This document shows, in pieces, positions 54,025-62,904 of a stretch of 64,000 nt of DNA. Source of the DNA: Methylobacterium sp. J-030. GTDB lineage: Bacteria > Pseudomonadota > Alphaproteobacteria > Rhizobiales > Beijerinckiaceae. The notes beneath the pieces are model-generated. The model had not been told where the DNA came from, did not search any database, and was given only the letters and a program-made list of their open reading frames with translations. How positions within the stretch are numbered: position 1 is the first letter of the stretch; each line of letters begins with the position of its first letter. Where the stretch lies: the NCBI RefSeq assembly GCF_022829545.1, contig NZ_JAKSYM010000249.1, forward strand, positions 1 to 64,000, in the 5' to 3' direction. Both the position numbers and the translations under genes were made by a program.

Positions 54025-54978
54025 ATGCTGCTCTACACCCTCAAGCGACTGGTCTACGCGACGCCCGTGGCGTTCGGGGTCAGCATCGTGTGCTTCCTCC
54101 TCGTCCACCTCGCGCCGGGCGATCCCCTGAGCGCGATCCTGCCGGCCGACGCCACCCAGGCGACCATCGACGAGATGCGCGCCGCCTACGGCTTCGATAA
54201 GCCGCTGCCAGTCCAGTACCTGATCTGGCTCTGGCACGTGCTGCACGGGGATCTCGGCATCTCGATCGCCACGGGGCGTCCGGTGCTCGGCGAGGTCAGC
54301 CGCGCGGTGGTGAACTCCCTGATCCTCGCCTCCGTGGCGACCGTGATCGGCTTCACCTTCGGCACGCTGTTCGGTTTCGTGGCGGGCTATCACCGCAATT
54401 CGCTGGCCGACCGGGCGGCCTCGGCGCTCTCGGTCTTCGGCGTCAGCGTGCCGCATTACTGGCTCGGCATGGTGCTGGTGATCGTCTTCTCGGCGACCCT
54501 CGGCTGGCTCCCACCGACCGGCGCTGGCCCGGACGGCTCCGGCAACTGGCGGCCGGACTTCGACCACCTGCGCTACCTGATCCTGCCGGCGGTCACGATG
54601 TCGGTGATCCCGATGGGGATCATCGCCCGTACCGTGCGCGCGCTCGTCGCCGACATCCTGTCTCAGGATTTCGTCGAGGCCCTGCGCGCCAAGGGCATGG
54701 ACGAGCGCGGCGTGTTCCGGCACGTCGTGCGCAACGCCGCCCCGACCGCGCTCGCCATCATGGGCCTGCAGCTCGGCTACCTGCTCGGCGGCTCGATCCT
54801 GGTCGAGACCGTGTTCGCGTGGCCGGGCACCGGCTTCCTGCTCAACGCGGCGATCTTCCAGCGCGACCTGCCCCTGCTCCAGGGCTCGATCCTCGTGCTG
54901 GCGATGTTCTTCGTGCTCCTCAACCTCTTGGTGGACGTGATGCAGACCGCCCTCGATCCGCGCATCGAGCGCGCCTGA
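54025..54978 (+). CDS. Peptide-class ABC permease (DppB-type)
   Basis: 317 residues, six membrane helices. Starts MLLYTLKRLVYATPVAFGV, with the conserved N-terminal HLAPGDP and the cytoplasmic EAA loop (DFVEALRAKGMDERGVFRHV). Forms the channel with the next gene product. ATG 54025 is preceded by GTG 54022. Confidence 0.9.
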   Translation: MLLYTLKRLVYATPVAFGVSIVCFLLVHLAPGDPLSAILPADATQATIDEMRAAYGFDKPLPVQYLIWLWHVLHGDLGISIATGRPVLGEVSRAVVNSLILASVATVIGFTFGTLFGFVAGYHRNSLADRAASALSVFGVSVPHYWLGMVLVIVFSATLGWLPPTGAGPDGSGNWRPDFDHLRYLILPAVTMSVIPMGIIARTVRALVADILSQDFVEALRAKGMDERGVFRHVVRNAAPTALAIMGLQLGYLLGGSILVETVFAWPGTGFLLNAAIFQRDLPLLQGSILVLAMFFVLLNLLVDVMQTALDPRIERA

Positions 54979-54992
54979 GCCGGAGCCTGACG

Positions 54993-55922
54993 ATGACCGC
55001 TCCCATCACCGCGGCTTCCCTCGCCCTCGATGGCGGCGTGCTCGCCGCCGAGGACGCCGCGCCCGAGGTCGCCTTCGTCCCGTCGCGCGGCTTCTGGGGC
55101 CATGTCGGCCACCGGCTGGTGCGCGATCCCGTCGCGATGGCGGCCGGCGCCATGATCCTCATCGTGGTGCTGATCGCGCTGTTCGCGCCCTGGATCACCC
55201 CGATGGACCCCTACAAGGGCTCGATGCTGCGCCGCCTCCGCCATGTCGGCGACGCCACCTATTGGCTGGGCTCGGACGAGCTCGGCCGCGACATGATCAG
55301 CCGGTTGATGCTCGGTTCGCGCCTGTCGCTGTTCATCGGCGTCACGCCGGTGCTGATCGCCTTCGTGATCGGCTCCGGGATCGGGATCCTGGCCGGCTAC
55401 GTCGGCGGCTGGACCAACACGATTCTGATGCGCACCATCGACGTTTTTTTTGCTTTTCCCTCCGTCCTCCTCGCCATCGCGCTGTCCGGAGCGCTCGGCG
55501 CCGGCATCTTCAACTCGATCGTGTCGCTGACCTGCGTGTTCGTCCCCCAGATCGCCCGGGTGGCCGAGAGCGTCACCACGGGCATCCGCCGCCGCGACTA
55601 CATCGACGCCGCCAAGCTCTCGGGAGCCTCGGCACTGACGATCATGCGCGTGCAGGTGCTGGGCAACGTCGTCGGGCCGATTTTCGTCTACGCGACTAGC
55701 CTGATCTCGGTCTCGATGATCCTGGCCTCCGGTCTCTCGTTCCTCGGCCTCGGCGTGCGTCCGCCGGAGCCCGAATGGGGCCTGATGCTCAACACCCTGC
55801 GCACCGCGATCTACGTGAACCCGGTCGTCGCCGCGCTGCCGGGCGTGTGCATCTTCGTCGTCTCGATCGCCTTCAACCTGTTCTCGGACGGCCTGCGCGC
55901 CGCCATGGAGATCCGCCAGTGA
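54993..55922 (+). CDS. Peptide-class ABC permease (DppC-type)
   Basis: 309 residues, six membrane helices. Typical HWLGSDELGRDMISRL (here WLGSDELGRDMISRLM) and EAA loop (DYIDAAKLSGASALTIMRV). N-terminal 45 residues precede the first helix. Its TGA overlaps the GTG start of the following ATPase gene. Confidence 0.9.
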   Translation: MTAPITAASLALDGGVLAAEDAAPEVAFVPSRGFWGHVGHRLVRDPVAMAAGAMILIVVLIALFAPWITPMDPYKGSMLRRLRHVGDATYWLGSDELGRDMISRLMLGSRLSLFIGVTPVLIAFVIGSGIGILAGYVGGWTNTILMRTIDVFFAFPSVLLAIALSGALGAGIFNSIVSLTCVFVPQIARVAESVTTGIRRRDYIDAAKLSGASALTIMRVQVLGNVVGPIFVYATSLISVSMILASGLSFLGLGVRPPEPEWGLMLNTLRTAIYVNPVVAALPGVCIFVVSIAFNLFSDGLRAAMEIRQ

Positions 55923-56974
55923 GCGTCATCCCGGACGCCCCCGATCCGTTCGTCCACGACCGCGGCGGACCGGCCCAGCCGCTCCTGTCGGTCTCAGGGT
56001 TGATCAAGCACTTCCCGGTCCGCAAGGCCGGGGGCAAGAAACAGGTGGTCCGCGCCGTCGACGGTGTCGACTTCGACGTCCTGAAGGGCGAGACGCTCGG
56101 CATCGTCGGCGAATCGGGCTGCGGCAAGTCCACCACCGCCAAGCTGTTGATGGGCCTGATCGAGCGCGATTCCGGACAGATGCTCTACGATGGCCAGGCG
56201 ATCGGCGAGCGGGCCATGCCGTGGCGGTCCTACCGCCGCCAGGTCCAGATGGTGTTCCAGGACAGCTACGCGTCGCTCAACCCGCGCATGACCGTCGAGC
56301 AGTCCATCGCCTTCGGCCCGAAGGTCAACGGCGTGCCGGGCCGCGAGGCGGTGGAGCGCGCTCGTGCTCTGCTCGCCCGGGTCGGCCTGGAGCCGAAGCG
56401 CTTCGCCGGCCGCTACCCGCACGAGATCTCGGGCGGCCAGCGCCAGCGGGTCAACATCGCCCGATCCCTCGCCCTGGAGCCGCGGCTGGTGCTCCTCGAC
56501 GAGGCGGTCTCGGCGCTGGACAAGTCGGTCGAGGCGCAGGTGCTCAACCTCCTCCTCGATCTCAAGGCTGAGTTCGGCCTGACCTACATCTTCATCAGCC
56601 ACGACCTGAACGTCGTCCGGTTCATCTCCGACCGCGTGATGGTGATGTATCTCGGCCGCGTCTCCGAGATCGGCCCGTCCGACACGGTGCTCGACGCGCC
56701 GGCCCATCCCTACACAGAGGCGCTGCTGGCCTCGATGCCGTCCCTCGACCCCGACAACCGCACCGAGGCTGCGCTGCTCGCGGGCGACCCGCCGAACCCG
56801 ATCGACCCGCCCCCGGGCTGCCGCTTCCACCCGCGCTGCGCCCTCGCGGAGGGCGTGTGCGGCGAGACCGATCCGCCGCTCGACGCCATCCGGCCCTTGC
56901 ACCGTGTCGCCTGCCTCGCCCGGCAGCCCGGTTCCGGCCATTCTGCGGCGCCCGGGGAGGCGCTGGCGGCATGA
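55919..56974 (+). CDS. Oligopeptide-type ABC ATPase (OppF/DppF-like)
   Basis: 351 residues from GTG 55919, coupled to the permease gene by a four-base overlap. Walker A GESGCGKST, signature ISGGQRQRV, Walker B LVLLDEAVSALD (Ala where Pro is usual in DEP) and H-loop SHDLNVV. The C-terminal cysteine motif (CRFHPRCALAEGVC) is the oligopeptide-type iron-sulfur-like end. Powers import with its partner. Confidence 0.88.
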   Translation: MSVIPDAPDPFVHDRGGPAQPLLSVSGLIKHFPVRKAGGKKQVVRAVDGVDFDVLKGETLGIVGESGCGKSTTAKLLMGLIERDSGQMLYDGQAIGERAMPWRSYRRQVQMVFQDSYASLNPRMTVEQSIAFGPKVNGVPGREAVERARALLARVGLEPKRFAGRYPHEISGGQRQRVNIARSLALEPRLVLLDEAVSALDKSVEAQVLNLLLDLKAEFGLTYIFISHDLNVVRFISDRVMVMYLGRVSEIGPSDTVLDAPAHPYTEALLASMPSLDPDNRTEAALLAGDPPNPIDPPPGCRFHPRCALAEGVCGETDPPLDAIRPLHRVACLARQPGSGHSAAPGEALAA

Positions 56975-58014
56975 ATGGCTTGAATCCCAACCCGTCCGCC
57001 GAACCCGCTGTCACGCTAAAGGACCTGCGCGTCGCCTTCGGCAAGGTGCAGGTCGTCGACGGTGTCGACCTGACCGTGGAGCGCGGGCAGGCGCTGGCGC
57101 TCATCGGCGAATCGGGTTCGGGCAAGAGCGTCACCCTGCGGGCGATCCTGCGCCTGTTCCCGGAAGGGCGCAGCCGGATCGAAGGCAAGATCCTGGCGGC
57201 CGGCAAGGACGTGAAGGCGCTCACCAAGCGCCAGCTCGCCGATTTCCGCGGCGGCGACGTCGCGATGATCTTTCAGGAGCCGCTGCTGGCCTTCGACCCG
57301 GTCTACACGGTCGGCCGGCAGATCACCGAGGCGATCCTGCGCCACGAGAAGATCTCCAAGGACGAGGCCCGCAGGCGGGCGCTGGCTCTGTTCGAGCGGG
57401 TGCGGATCCCGAGCCCGGAACGGCGGCTCGACAACTACCCGCACGAGATGTCGGGTGGTATGCGCCAGCGGGCGATGATCGCGCTCGCGCTCGCCTGCCG
57501 GCCGCAGGTTCTGCTCGCCGACGAGCCCACCACGGCGCTGGATGCCACGGTGCAGATCCAGGTTCTGCTGCTGCTCCGCGAGCTGCAGCGCGACCTCGGC
57601 CTGTCGATCGTGATCGTCACGCATGATCTGGGCGCCGCCGTCGAGGTCGCCGACCGGATCGCCGTGATGTACGCGGGCAGGATCGTGGAGACCGGCACGG
57701 CGCATCAGGTGGTGCTGAACCCGCACCATCCCTACACGATCGGCCTCCTGCGCAGCCGGGCCGAAGGGGCGCTCGCCAAGGGCTCCCGCCTCCAGACCAT
57801 CCCGGGCAGCCCGCCGGATCTCGCCAACCGGCCGCCCGGCTGTCCCTTCGCGCCGCGCTGCTTCCTGGTCGAGGAGCGCTGCCGCCGGGAGATGCCTCCG
57901 GTTGTTGGAATCGCCGCCGGCCACCGCGTGGCCTGCTGGCGGACCGAGGAGGCCTCGGCCGCCTATCGCGCCGGCCCGACGCCGGTGCGCGCCCCGGAGC
58001 CGGCCCCGGCCTGA
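56971..58014 (+). CDS. Oligopeptide-type ABC ATPase (OppD/DppD-like)
   Basis: 347 residues from ATG 56971, ATGA-coupled to the previous ATPase. Walker A GESGSGKS, signature MSGGMRQRA, Walker B VLLADEPTTALDATV, H-loop THDLG, and the C-terminal cysteine motif (CPFAPRCFLVEERC). Last gene of the cassette; the 217 bases after it (58015-58231) hold no gene. Confidence 0.88.
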   Translation: MNGLNPNPSAEPAVTLKDLRVAFGKVQVVDGVDLTVERGQALALIGESGSGKSVTLRAILRLFPEGRSRIEGKILAAGKDVKALTKRQLADFRGGDVAMIFQEPLLAFDPVYTVGRQITEAILRHEKISKDEARRRALALFERVRIPSPERRLDNYPHEMSGGMRQRAMIALALACRPQVLLADEPTTALDATVQIQVLLLLRELQRDLGLSIVIVTHDLGAAVEVADRIAVMYAGRIVETGTAHQVVLNPHHPYTIGLLRSRAEGALAKGSRLQTIPGSPPDLANRPPGCPFAPRCFLVEERCRREMPPVVGIAAGHRVACWRTEEASAAYRAGPTPVRAPEPAPA

Positions 58015-58231
58015 CCTCGACGCCCCCGATGCCGCTCGTCCCCAAGGCGGGTCGGCAAAGGTCCGCGCCATCGAGCGGACCCGAACCGCATGCGCGAAGG
58101 ATCGTGCGGCCTGTTCCCGCCGGGTGCGGGCGCTGGCCGGCGCGCACGTCGTTGAGGTGCGAAGCTCGCTCCAGCGGCAGCGCGATCGCGCCCTGAGACG
58201 ACCCACACGCCGCGGCGGCCGACGAGGCGCT

Positions 58232-59713
58232 TCACCGGGTCTGACGCAACGTCTCCGCCATGCGGCGCACCGCTGATGCGATGGCCCGCTCCGGCACGGC
58301 GGCGTAGCCGAGCAGCAGCCCGGGCTCCGGCACGCCCGCGTGATAGGCCGAAAGCGCCACCGCGGAGATTCCGGCCCGGCCGAGCGCCGCTGCGGCGTCC
58401 GCGTCGGAGAGGGAGGCGGCCCAAGCCGGTCCCGGCCGGGCGATGAGGTGCATCCCGCCCTCCATCGGAACGACCGCGATCACGTCCGCGGCGAGGCCCG
58501 CGGCGGCCTCCACCAGCGCCGCCTGGCGCAGGGCGTAGAGGCGGCGGGTCCGACGCAGATGGCCGGCGAGGTGCCCATCCTCGATAAAGCGCGCGAGCGC
58601 CCACTGGCCGATCCCGGGCGGGGTGGGGCCGATCTCGGACAGGGCTTGATTCACCGGTGCCACGAGCCCGCGCGGCAGGACGAGGTAGCTGAGGCCGAGG
58701 GCCGGTAGCAGCAGCTTGGAGAAGCTGCCGACGTAGATGACCCGGCCGGCGCGGTCGAGGGCGCGCAGCGGCGCGAGCGGACGGCCGGCATAGCGGTAGG
58801 CGCCGTCGTAATCGTCCTCGACGATCCAGCCCGCGACCGCGTCCGCCCAGGCCAGGAGGTCGAGGCGGTTCTCCAGGCTCATCGTGTGCCCGAGCGGGTA
58901 GTGGTGGGCCGGGGTCACGACGGCGAGGCGTGCGCCGGGCGCCAGGGTGGCGGCGCGGGAGGCGGAGAGACCGCCCGGACCGATCGGAATCGGCACCGGC
59001 CGCAGGCCCGCGCTGGCCAGCGCCTGCGCGATTCCTGGGAAGCCCGGTTCCTCGACCAGGGCTGACTCCCCGGGGTCGAGCAGCAGCTCCGCGAGCAGCC
59101 GCAGGCTCTGCCGGATCCCGGCGGTGACGATGACGTCTTCGGCCGCGCAGGCGACGCCCCGCACCTGAGCCAGGTATGTCGTGATCGCGCTGCGGAGCGC
59201 CAGCGAGCCGCGTGGATCCGGCCGCTCCGCCGGCCCTTGTCGCCACTCAGCCTGGAGCAGGCGCGCCCAGACCGGGTACGGGAAGGCATCCGGCGCCGGT
59301 CGACCGAGCGCGAAGGCGTCCGGCGCAGTGGATCCCGCCGTGTACCGCAGCCGCGGCGTCTGGGTGAGGCTGGTACCCCAGCGCGACAGAGCCGGCATCC
59401 GCGCAGGCGATGCCCCCTCGGATCGGTCGGCCGCGGGCATGGAATCATCCGGCAGGGTCGCGGCGACGCGCGTGGACGAGCCGGGGCGGGCCGTGAGGTA
59501 GCCTTCGGCGACGAGCTGTTCGAGGGCGAGCACCACCGTGCCGCGGGCGCAGGCGAGGTCGGCGGCCAGAACGCGCGAGGCCGGAAGCCGCGCCCCGCGC
59601 GGCAGACGGCGATCGAGGATCGCCCGGCGCAGGGCTTCACGGAGCTGCACATGCAGCGGGAGGTGGCTCGTCGGATCGAGGCTGACGGGTAGCGGCGACA
59701 GGGCCCTGGCCAT
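58232..59713 (-). CDS. MocR-type transcriptional regulator (GntR HTH plus aminotransferase domain)
   Basis: 493 residues from ATG 59713. The GntR winged helix (LREALRRAILDRRLPRGARL; LACARGTVVLALEQLVAEGY) is followed by a class I aminotransferase fold with PLP-Lys in YVGSFSKLLLPALGL. MocR proteins sense PLP or an amine and activate nearby genes. It is divergent from the paiB gene with operators in between; a frame going up to 59800 would cover those operators. Confidence 0.88.
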   Translation of the reverse strand: MARALSPLPVSLDPTSHLPLHVQLREALRRAILDRRLPRGARLPASRVLAADLACARGTVVLALEQLVAEGYLTARPGSSTRVAATLPDDSMPAADRSEGASPARMPALSRWGTSLTQTPRLRYTAGSTAPDAFALGRPAPDAFPYPVWARLLQAEWRQGPAERPDPRGSLALRSAITTYLAQVRGVACAAEDVIVTAGIRQSLRLLAELLLDPGESALVEEPGFPGIAQALASAGLRPVPIPIGPGGLSASRAATLAPGARLAVVTPAHHYPLGHTMSLENRLDLLAWADAVAGWIVEDDYDGAYRYAGRPLAPLRALDRAGRVIYVGSFSKLLLPALGLSYLVLPRGLVAPVNQALSEIGPTPPGIGQWALARFIEDGHLAGHLRRTRRLYALRQAALVEAAAGLAADVIAVVPMEGGMHLIARPGPAWAASLSDADAAAALGRAGISAVALSAYHAGVPEPGLLLGYAAVPERAIASAVRRMAETLRQTR

Positions 59714-59720
59714 ATCGAAA

Positions 59721-59766
59721 GTGGTCCAGTCAGAATTCGGAAACTGGACCTTCCATCTGGTCCACT
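59721..59766. promoter_or_regulatory. MocR-type operator between the regulator and paiB genes
   Basis: TGGTCCA at 59722-59728 and 59758-59764 (direct copies, 36 bases apart), plus CTGGACC at 59744-59750 in inverted orientation; GGTCCAGT/ACTGGACC form an inverted pair. TGGTCC-type repeats are the known pattern for MocR regulators such as GabR and PdxR. Confidence 0.6.
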
Positions 59767-59826
59767 GAGCGGTCAAGCAGCCTGGGCAATCCATGCGCAA
59801 CCGCGCCGCCCGACAGGACGAGGCCC

Positions 59827-60453
59827 GTGTACCAGCCGCCGCACTTCAAGGAGGACGCCCGGGATGCCCAGCACGGGCTGATCCGCGCCTATCCGCTCGG
59901 CCTCCTGATCACCGCAGGGCCGGAGGGCCTCACCGCTAACCCGATCCCGTTCCTCCTCGACGCAGGCGGGGAGCACGGCATCCTGCGCGCCCACCTGGCG
60001 CGGGCCAATCCGCAGGGGCGGGATCTCTCGGCCGTCGCGGAATGCCTGGTGGTGTTCCAGGGACCGCAGGGCTACGTCACCCCGAGCTGGTACGCGAGCA
60101 AGCAGATCCATGGCCGCGTCGTCCCAACGTGGAACTACGCCACCGTCCATGCCTGGGGTCGACCGCGGGTGATCGAGGACGCCGCGTGGCTGCGGCGGCA
60201 GATCGCGGATCTCACCGCACTCCGGGAGGGGGCGCGGCCAGAGCCCTGGGCGGTGTCCGACGCGCCGGAGCCCTTCGTTGCGGCGCAGGTTCAGGCGCTG
60301 ATCGGCGTCGAGATCCCGATCACACGCATCGAGGGGAAGTGGAAGATGAGTCAGAACCGGCCCGAGCCCGACCGGGCCGGCGTGATCGCGGGCTTCCGGG
60401 CCGCCGGCGAGGCGGGGCTCGCCGAACTGGTCGCCGAGCGAGGCCAGCCATGA
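59827..60453 (+). CDS. PaiB-type FMN-binding split-barrel protein
   Basis: 208 residues from GTG 59827. MYQPPHFKEDARDAQHGLI, PSWYASK and VVPTWNYATVHAWG are PaiB signatures; the split-barrel binds FMN. PaiB was described as a sporulation-protease regulator in Bacillus, but elsewhere its role is unknown. It probably answers to the divergent MocR regulator. Stop overlaps the next start. Confidence 0.82.
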   Translation: MYQPPHFKEDARDAQHGLIRAYPLGLLITAGPEGLTANPIPFLLDAGGEHGILRAHLARANPQGRDLSAVAECLVVFQGPQGYVTPSWYASKQIHGRVVPTWNYATVHAWGRPRVIEDAAWLRRQIADLTALREGARPEPWAVSDAPEPFVAAQVQALIGVEIPITRIEGKWKMSQNRPEPDRAGVIAGFRAAGEAGLAELVAERGQP

Positions 60454-61166
60454 GCGCACGGCTCAACGCATTCGGCCAGCCGATCGGACCGGCGCTGCCG
60501 CACTGGACCCCGCGGCCGTCTCCGCCGCGGACACCGATGGAGGGCCGCACCTGCCGGGTCGTGCCCCTGGACGCCGAGGCCCACGCGCCCGGCCTGTACG
60601 CGGCCTACAGCGCGGCCCCCGACCAGCGCGGTTGGACCTATCTCCCCGATGAGATGGCCGAGACCGAGGCGGTGTTTCGCGACCGTCTCGTAGCCCGGGC
60701 GGCGAGCCGGGATCCCCTGTTCCACGCGATCCTCGACCGCGGAAGCGGCGAACCCCTCGGCATCGCCTCGTATCTCCGGATCGATCCGGGCAACGGCGTG
60801 ATCGAGGTCGGGCACCTGCATTTCGGGCCGCGCCTGCAGCGCAGGCCGGCCTCGACGGAAGCGATGGCGCTGATGATGGCCCGCGCCTTCGACGAGCTCG
60901 GCTACCGCCGCTACGAATGGAAATGCGACGCCCTCAACGCCCCGTCCCGGGCGGCGGCCCAGCGCCTGGGCTTCACCTTCGAGGGCATCTTCCGCAATGC
61001 CGTGGTGGTGAAGGGACGCTCGCGCGACACGGCATGGTTCTCGATCACCGACGCGGACTGGCCGCGGATCCGTGCCGGCTTCGAGGCGTGGCTCGATCCG
61101 GCGAATTTCGACGCGGAAGGCCGCCAGCGGAAGGCTCTGGTGGATTTGCGTACCAGGGGGACGTGA
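60450..61166 (+). CDS. GNAT N-acetyltransferase of the RimJ/RimL type
   Basis: 238 residues from ATG 60450, ATGA-coupled to paiB. The layout (RVVPLDAEAHAPGLYAAY; then ALMMARAFDELGYRRYEWKC and SRAAAQRLGFTFEGIFRNA) fits RimJ/RimL-like acetyltransferases. Pairing with PaiB recalls the Bacillus paiAB operon, where PaiA is a GNAT that acts on polyamines; here the second gene is a different GNAT branch. Confidence 0.8.
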   Translation: MSARLNAFGQPIGPALPHWTPRPSPPRTPMEGRTCRVVPLDAEAHAPGLYAAYSAAPDQRGWTYLPDEMAETEAVFRDRLVARAASRDPLFHAILDRGSGEPLGIASYLRIDPGNGVIEVGHLHFGPRLQRRPASTEAMALMMARAFDELGYRRYEWKCDALNAPSRAAAQRLGFTFEGIFRNAVVVKGRSRDTAWFSITDADWPRIRAGFEAWLDPANFDAEGRQRKALVDLRTRGT

Positions 61167-61214
61167 ACGCCCCGGCCAGGGCGATCGGAGGCTGGGCCCG
61201 CGATGCTGGAGAAG

Positions 61215-62882
61215 TCACCAGGTCTGGGAGTGCTGCCGACGGTCTGTCGGCAGCGAGTCGGCTGCGACCGGGTATGACAGCTCCGGAACCGCGTTCGCGG
61301 GCTCGGCGTTCGGCAGGTCCAGGGCTGCCCGCATCCGCGCGTCCACCCGTTCCGCGCTGTTCATCGCCGCGATATAGGCCAGCCCGGCCGCAGCACAGGC
61401 CCGGTTCAGCCCCTCGTCCTCATGCAGCGCCAGGATCGCCTGCGCCAAGCCGGCCGGTGTATCCGCCACCAGCCCCGCCAGCGGCTCCGGCAGATCCAAT
61501 CCCTCTGCGGCCACCGGCGTACACACGCAGGGTATTCCCGCGGCCAGGCTATCGAGGACTTTGCCCTTCACGCCCGCTCCGTAGGCCAACGGTGCCACGC
61601 TCAGCCGCACGCGGTCGAACAGCGTGGTGAGTTCGGGCACCCGGCCCAGGATCTCGACCCCCGGCCAGGCCGCCGCCTGAGCCGCCAAGCGATCCGGCAT
61701 GCCGCTGCCGGCCAGCAGACAGGGAAGCTCGGCCGCCGATCCGCCCGCGCGGAGCGCCGCAAGGGCCGGCATCACCGACTCGATCAGGATGAGCGCCGCA
61801 TCGACATTGGGCCGATGCCCGAATCCCCCGACGAAGGCCATCCCCCGCCGTGCGGCGAACGGCACGACGGTCGGGCACGGCGCAACCGCCCAGGGCACGA
61901 CATGGATTCGCTCCCGCGGGATGTGCGCGGCCAGCATCTCGGCCTCGTGAGTCGAGTGGGTGATCACCGCGTCCGACACCCGCGCCGTACTCAGTTCCAG
62001 GACGCGCACGTGCTCGGCATAGGCCGCGAGGTCCGCACGGCCTTCGACCTTCGCTTGGCGGGCAGTGCGCAGGTGGTGCAGGTCGGCGACGCTGTAGACC
62101 AACCGCGCCCCCCGCTGCGTGTCGCGCACGAGCTGGGCATAGCGTCCGGCCGTATCGATCCGGTGCAGGTAAACCAATGCGAACGCCCCGCTGTGCCGGC
62201 GCAGCACTTCCTCCACCGTCGCGTACCAGGGCGACAGGCAGCAGCGCACGCCACCGGCCTCCAGCGCCGCGGCATCCCCGGCCATATCGACGGAGGCGAG
62301 GGTGACGGCGTAGCCGAGCCGCTGCAGGGAGCGGAGATGCGAGAGGATCGCGTTCGCGCCGGCGTCACGGGCGTCCACCGGCAGCGTGGCATCGATCACC
62401 AGGGCCCGCGGCCGGGCGCCGGGCTCGGGGGCGACGCCGGGATCGGCGGCCTCCGCCCGCCGCAGGCGCTGCGCCTCTTCCAGCAGGAAGGCGAGGCGCC
62501 GGCCGCGCTCGGCCGCGTCGACCGGCTCGGCGAGGATCAGGGACAGCCATTCCCGCAGATCGGCGTCGAACGTGGTGATTGGGTCGAGGGTCAGGGGCGA
62601 GCCGGGCACCGCCGCGCCGTCGCCCTCGCGACGCACGGAGACGGTGCAGGAGGCCAGAGCCGGGAGCGCTCCGTGGGGGAAAGCGAAGGTGAAGCCGTGC
62701 CGGCCGTGGCCTTCGCCCGCAGCGACGAGATCGTCCCGGGGCTGCTCGGCGAGGCAGCGGCCGACCGCGTGGCCGTCGACCACCACGACCAGGGCGACGG
62801 GACGGTCGGGCGCGGCAGCATCCCGCGCCCAACCGATCACTTGCCGGCGGGACAGGCGATCGACATACCCGCGCAGCGCCAC
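61215..62882 (-). CDS. GT4-type glycosyltransferase with an N-terminal shared domain
   Basis: 555 residues. Residues 1-95 are a domain (GYVDRLSRRQVIGWARD; GEGHGRHGFTFAFP) also found at the end of the neighbouring Hint protein. A glycosyltransferase fold follows: donor-site pieces RGMAFVGGFGHRPNVDA, LGRVPELTTLFDRVRLSV and GVKGKVLDSLAAGIP with the family Glu (VAAEGLDLPE). No signal or membrane segment. It lies 22 bases downstream of the Hint gene and may modify it or another surface molecule. Confidence 0.75.
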   Translation of the reverse strand: MALRGYVDRLSRRQVIGWARDAAAPDRPVALVVVVDGHAVGRCLAEQPRDDLVAAGEGHGRHGFTFAFPHGALPALASCTVSVRREGDGAAVPGSPLTLDPITTFDADLREWLSLILAEPVDAAERGRRLAFLLEEAQRLRRAEAADPGVAPEPGARPRALVIDATLPVDARDAGANAILSHLRSLQRLGYAVTLASVDMAGDAAALEAGGVRCCLSPWYATVEEVLRRHSGAFALVYLHRIDTAGRYAQLVRDTQRGARLVYSVADLHHLRTARQAKVEGRADLAAYAEHVRVLELSTARVSDAVITHSTHEAEMLAAHIPRERIHVVPWAVAPCPTVVPFAARRGMAFVGGFGHRPNVDAALILIESVMPALAALRAGGSAAELPCLLAGSGMPDRLAAQAAAWPGVEILGRVPELTTLFDRVRLSVAPLAYGAGVKGKVLDSLAAGIPCVCTPVAAEGLDLPEPLAGLVADTPAGLAQAILALHEDEGLNRACAAAGLAYIAAMNSAERVDARMRAALDLPNAEPANAVPELSYPVAADSLPTDRRQHSQTW

Positions 62883-62904
62883 CGCCGCGGCTCGACCCGT
62901 CGGA

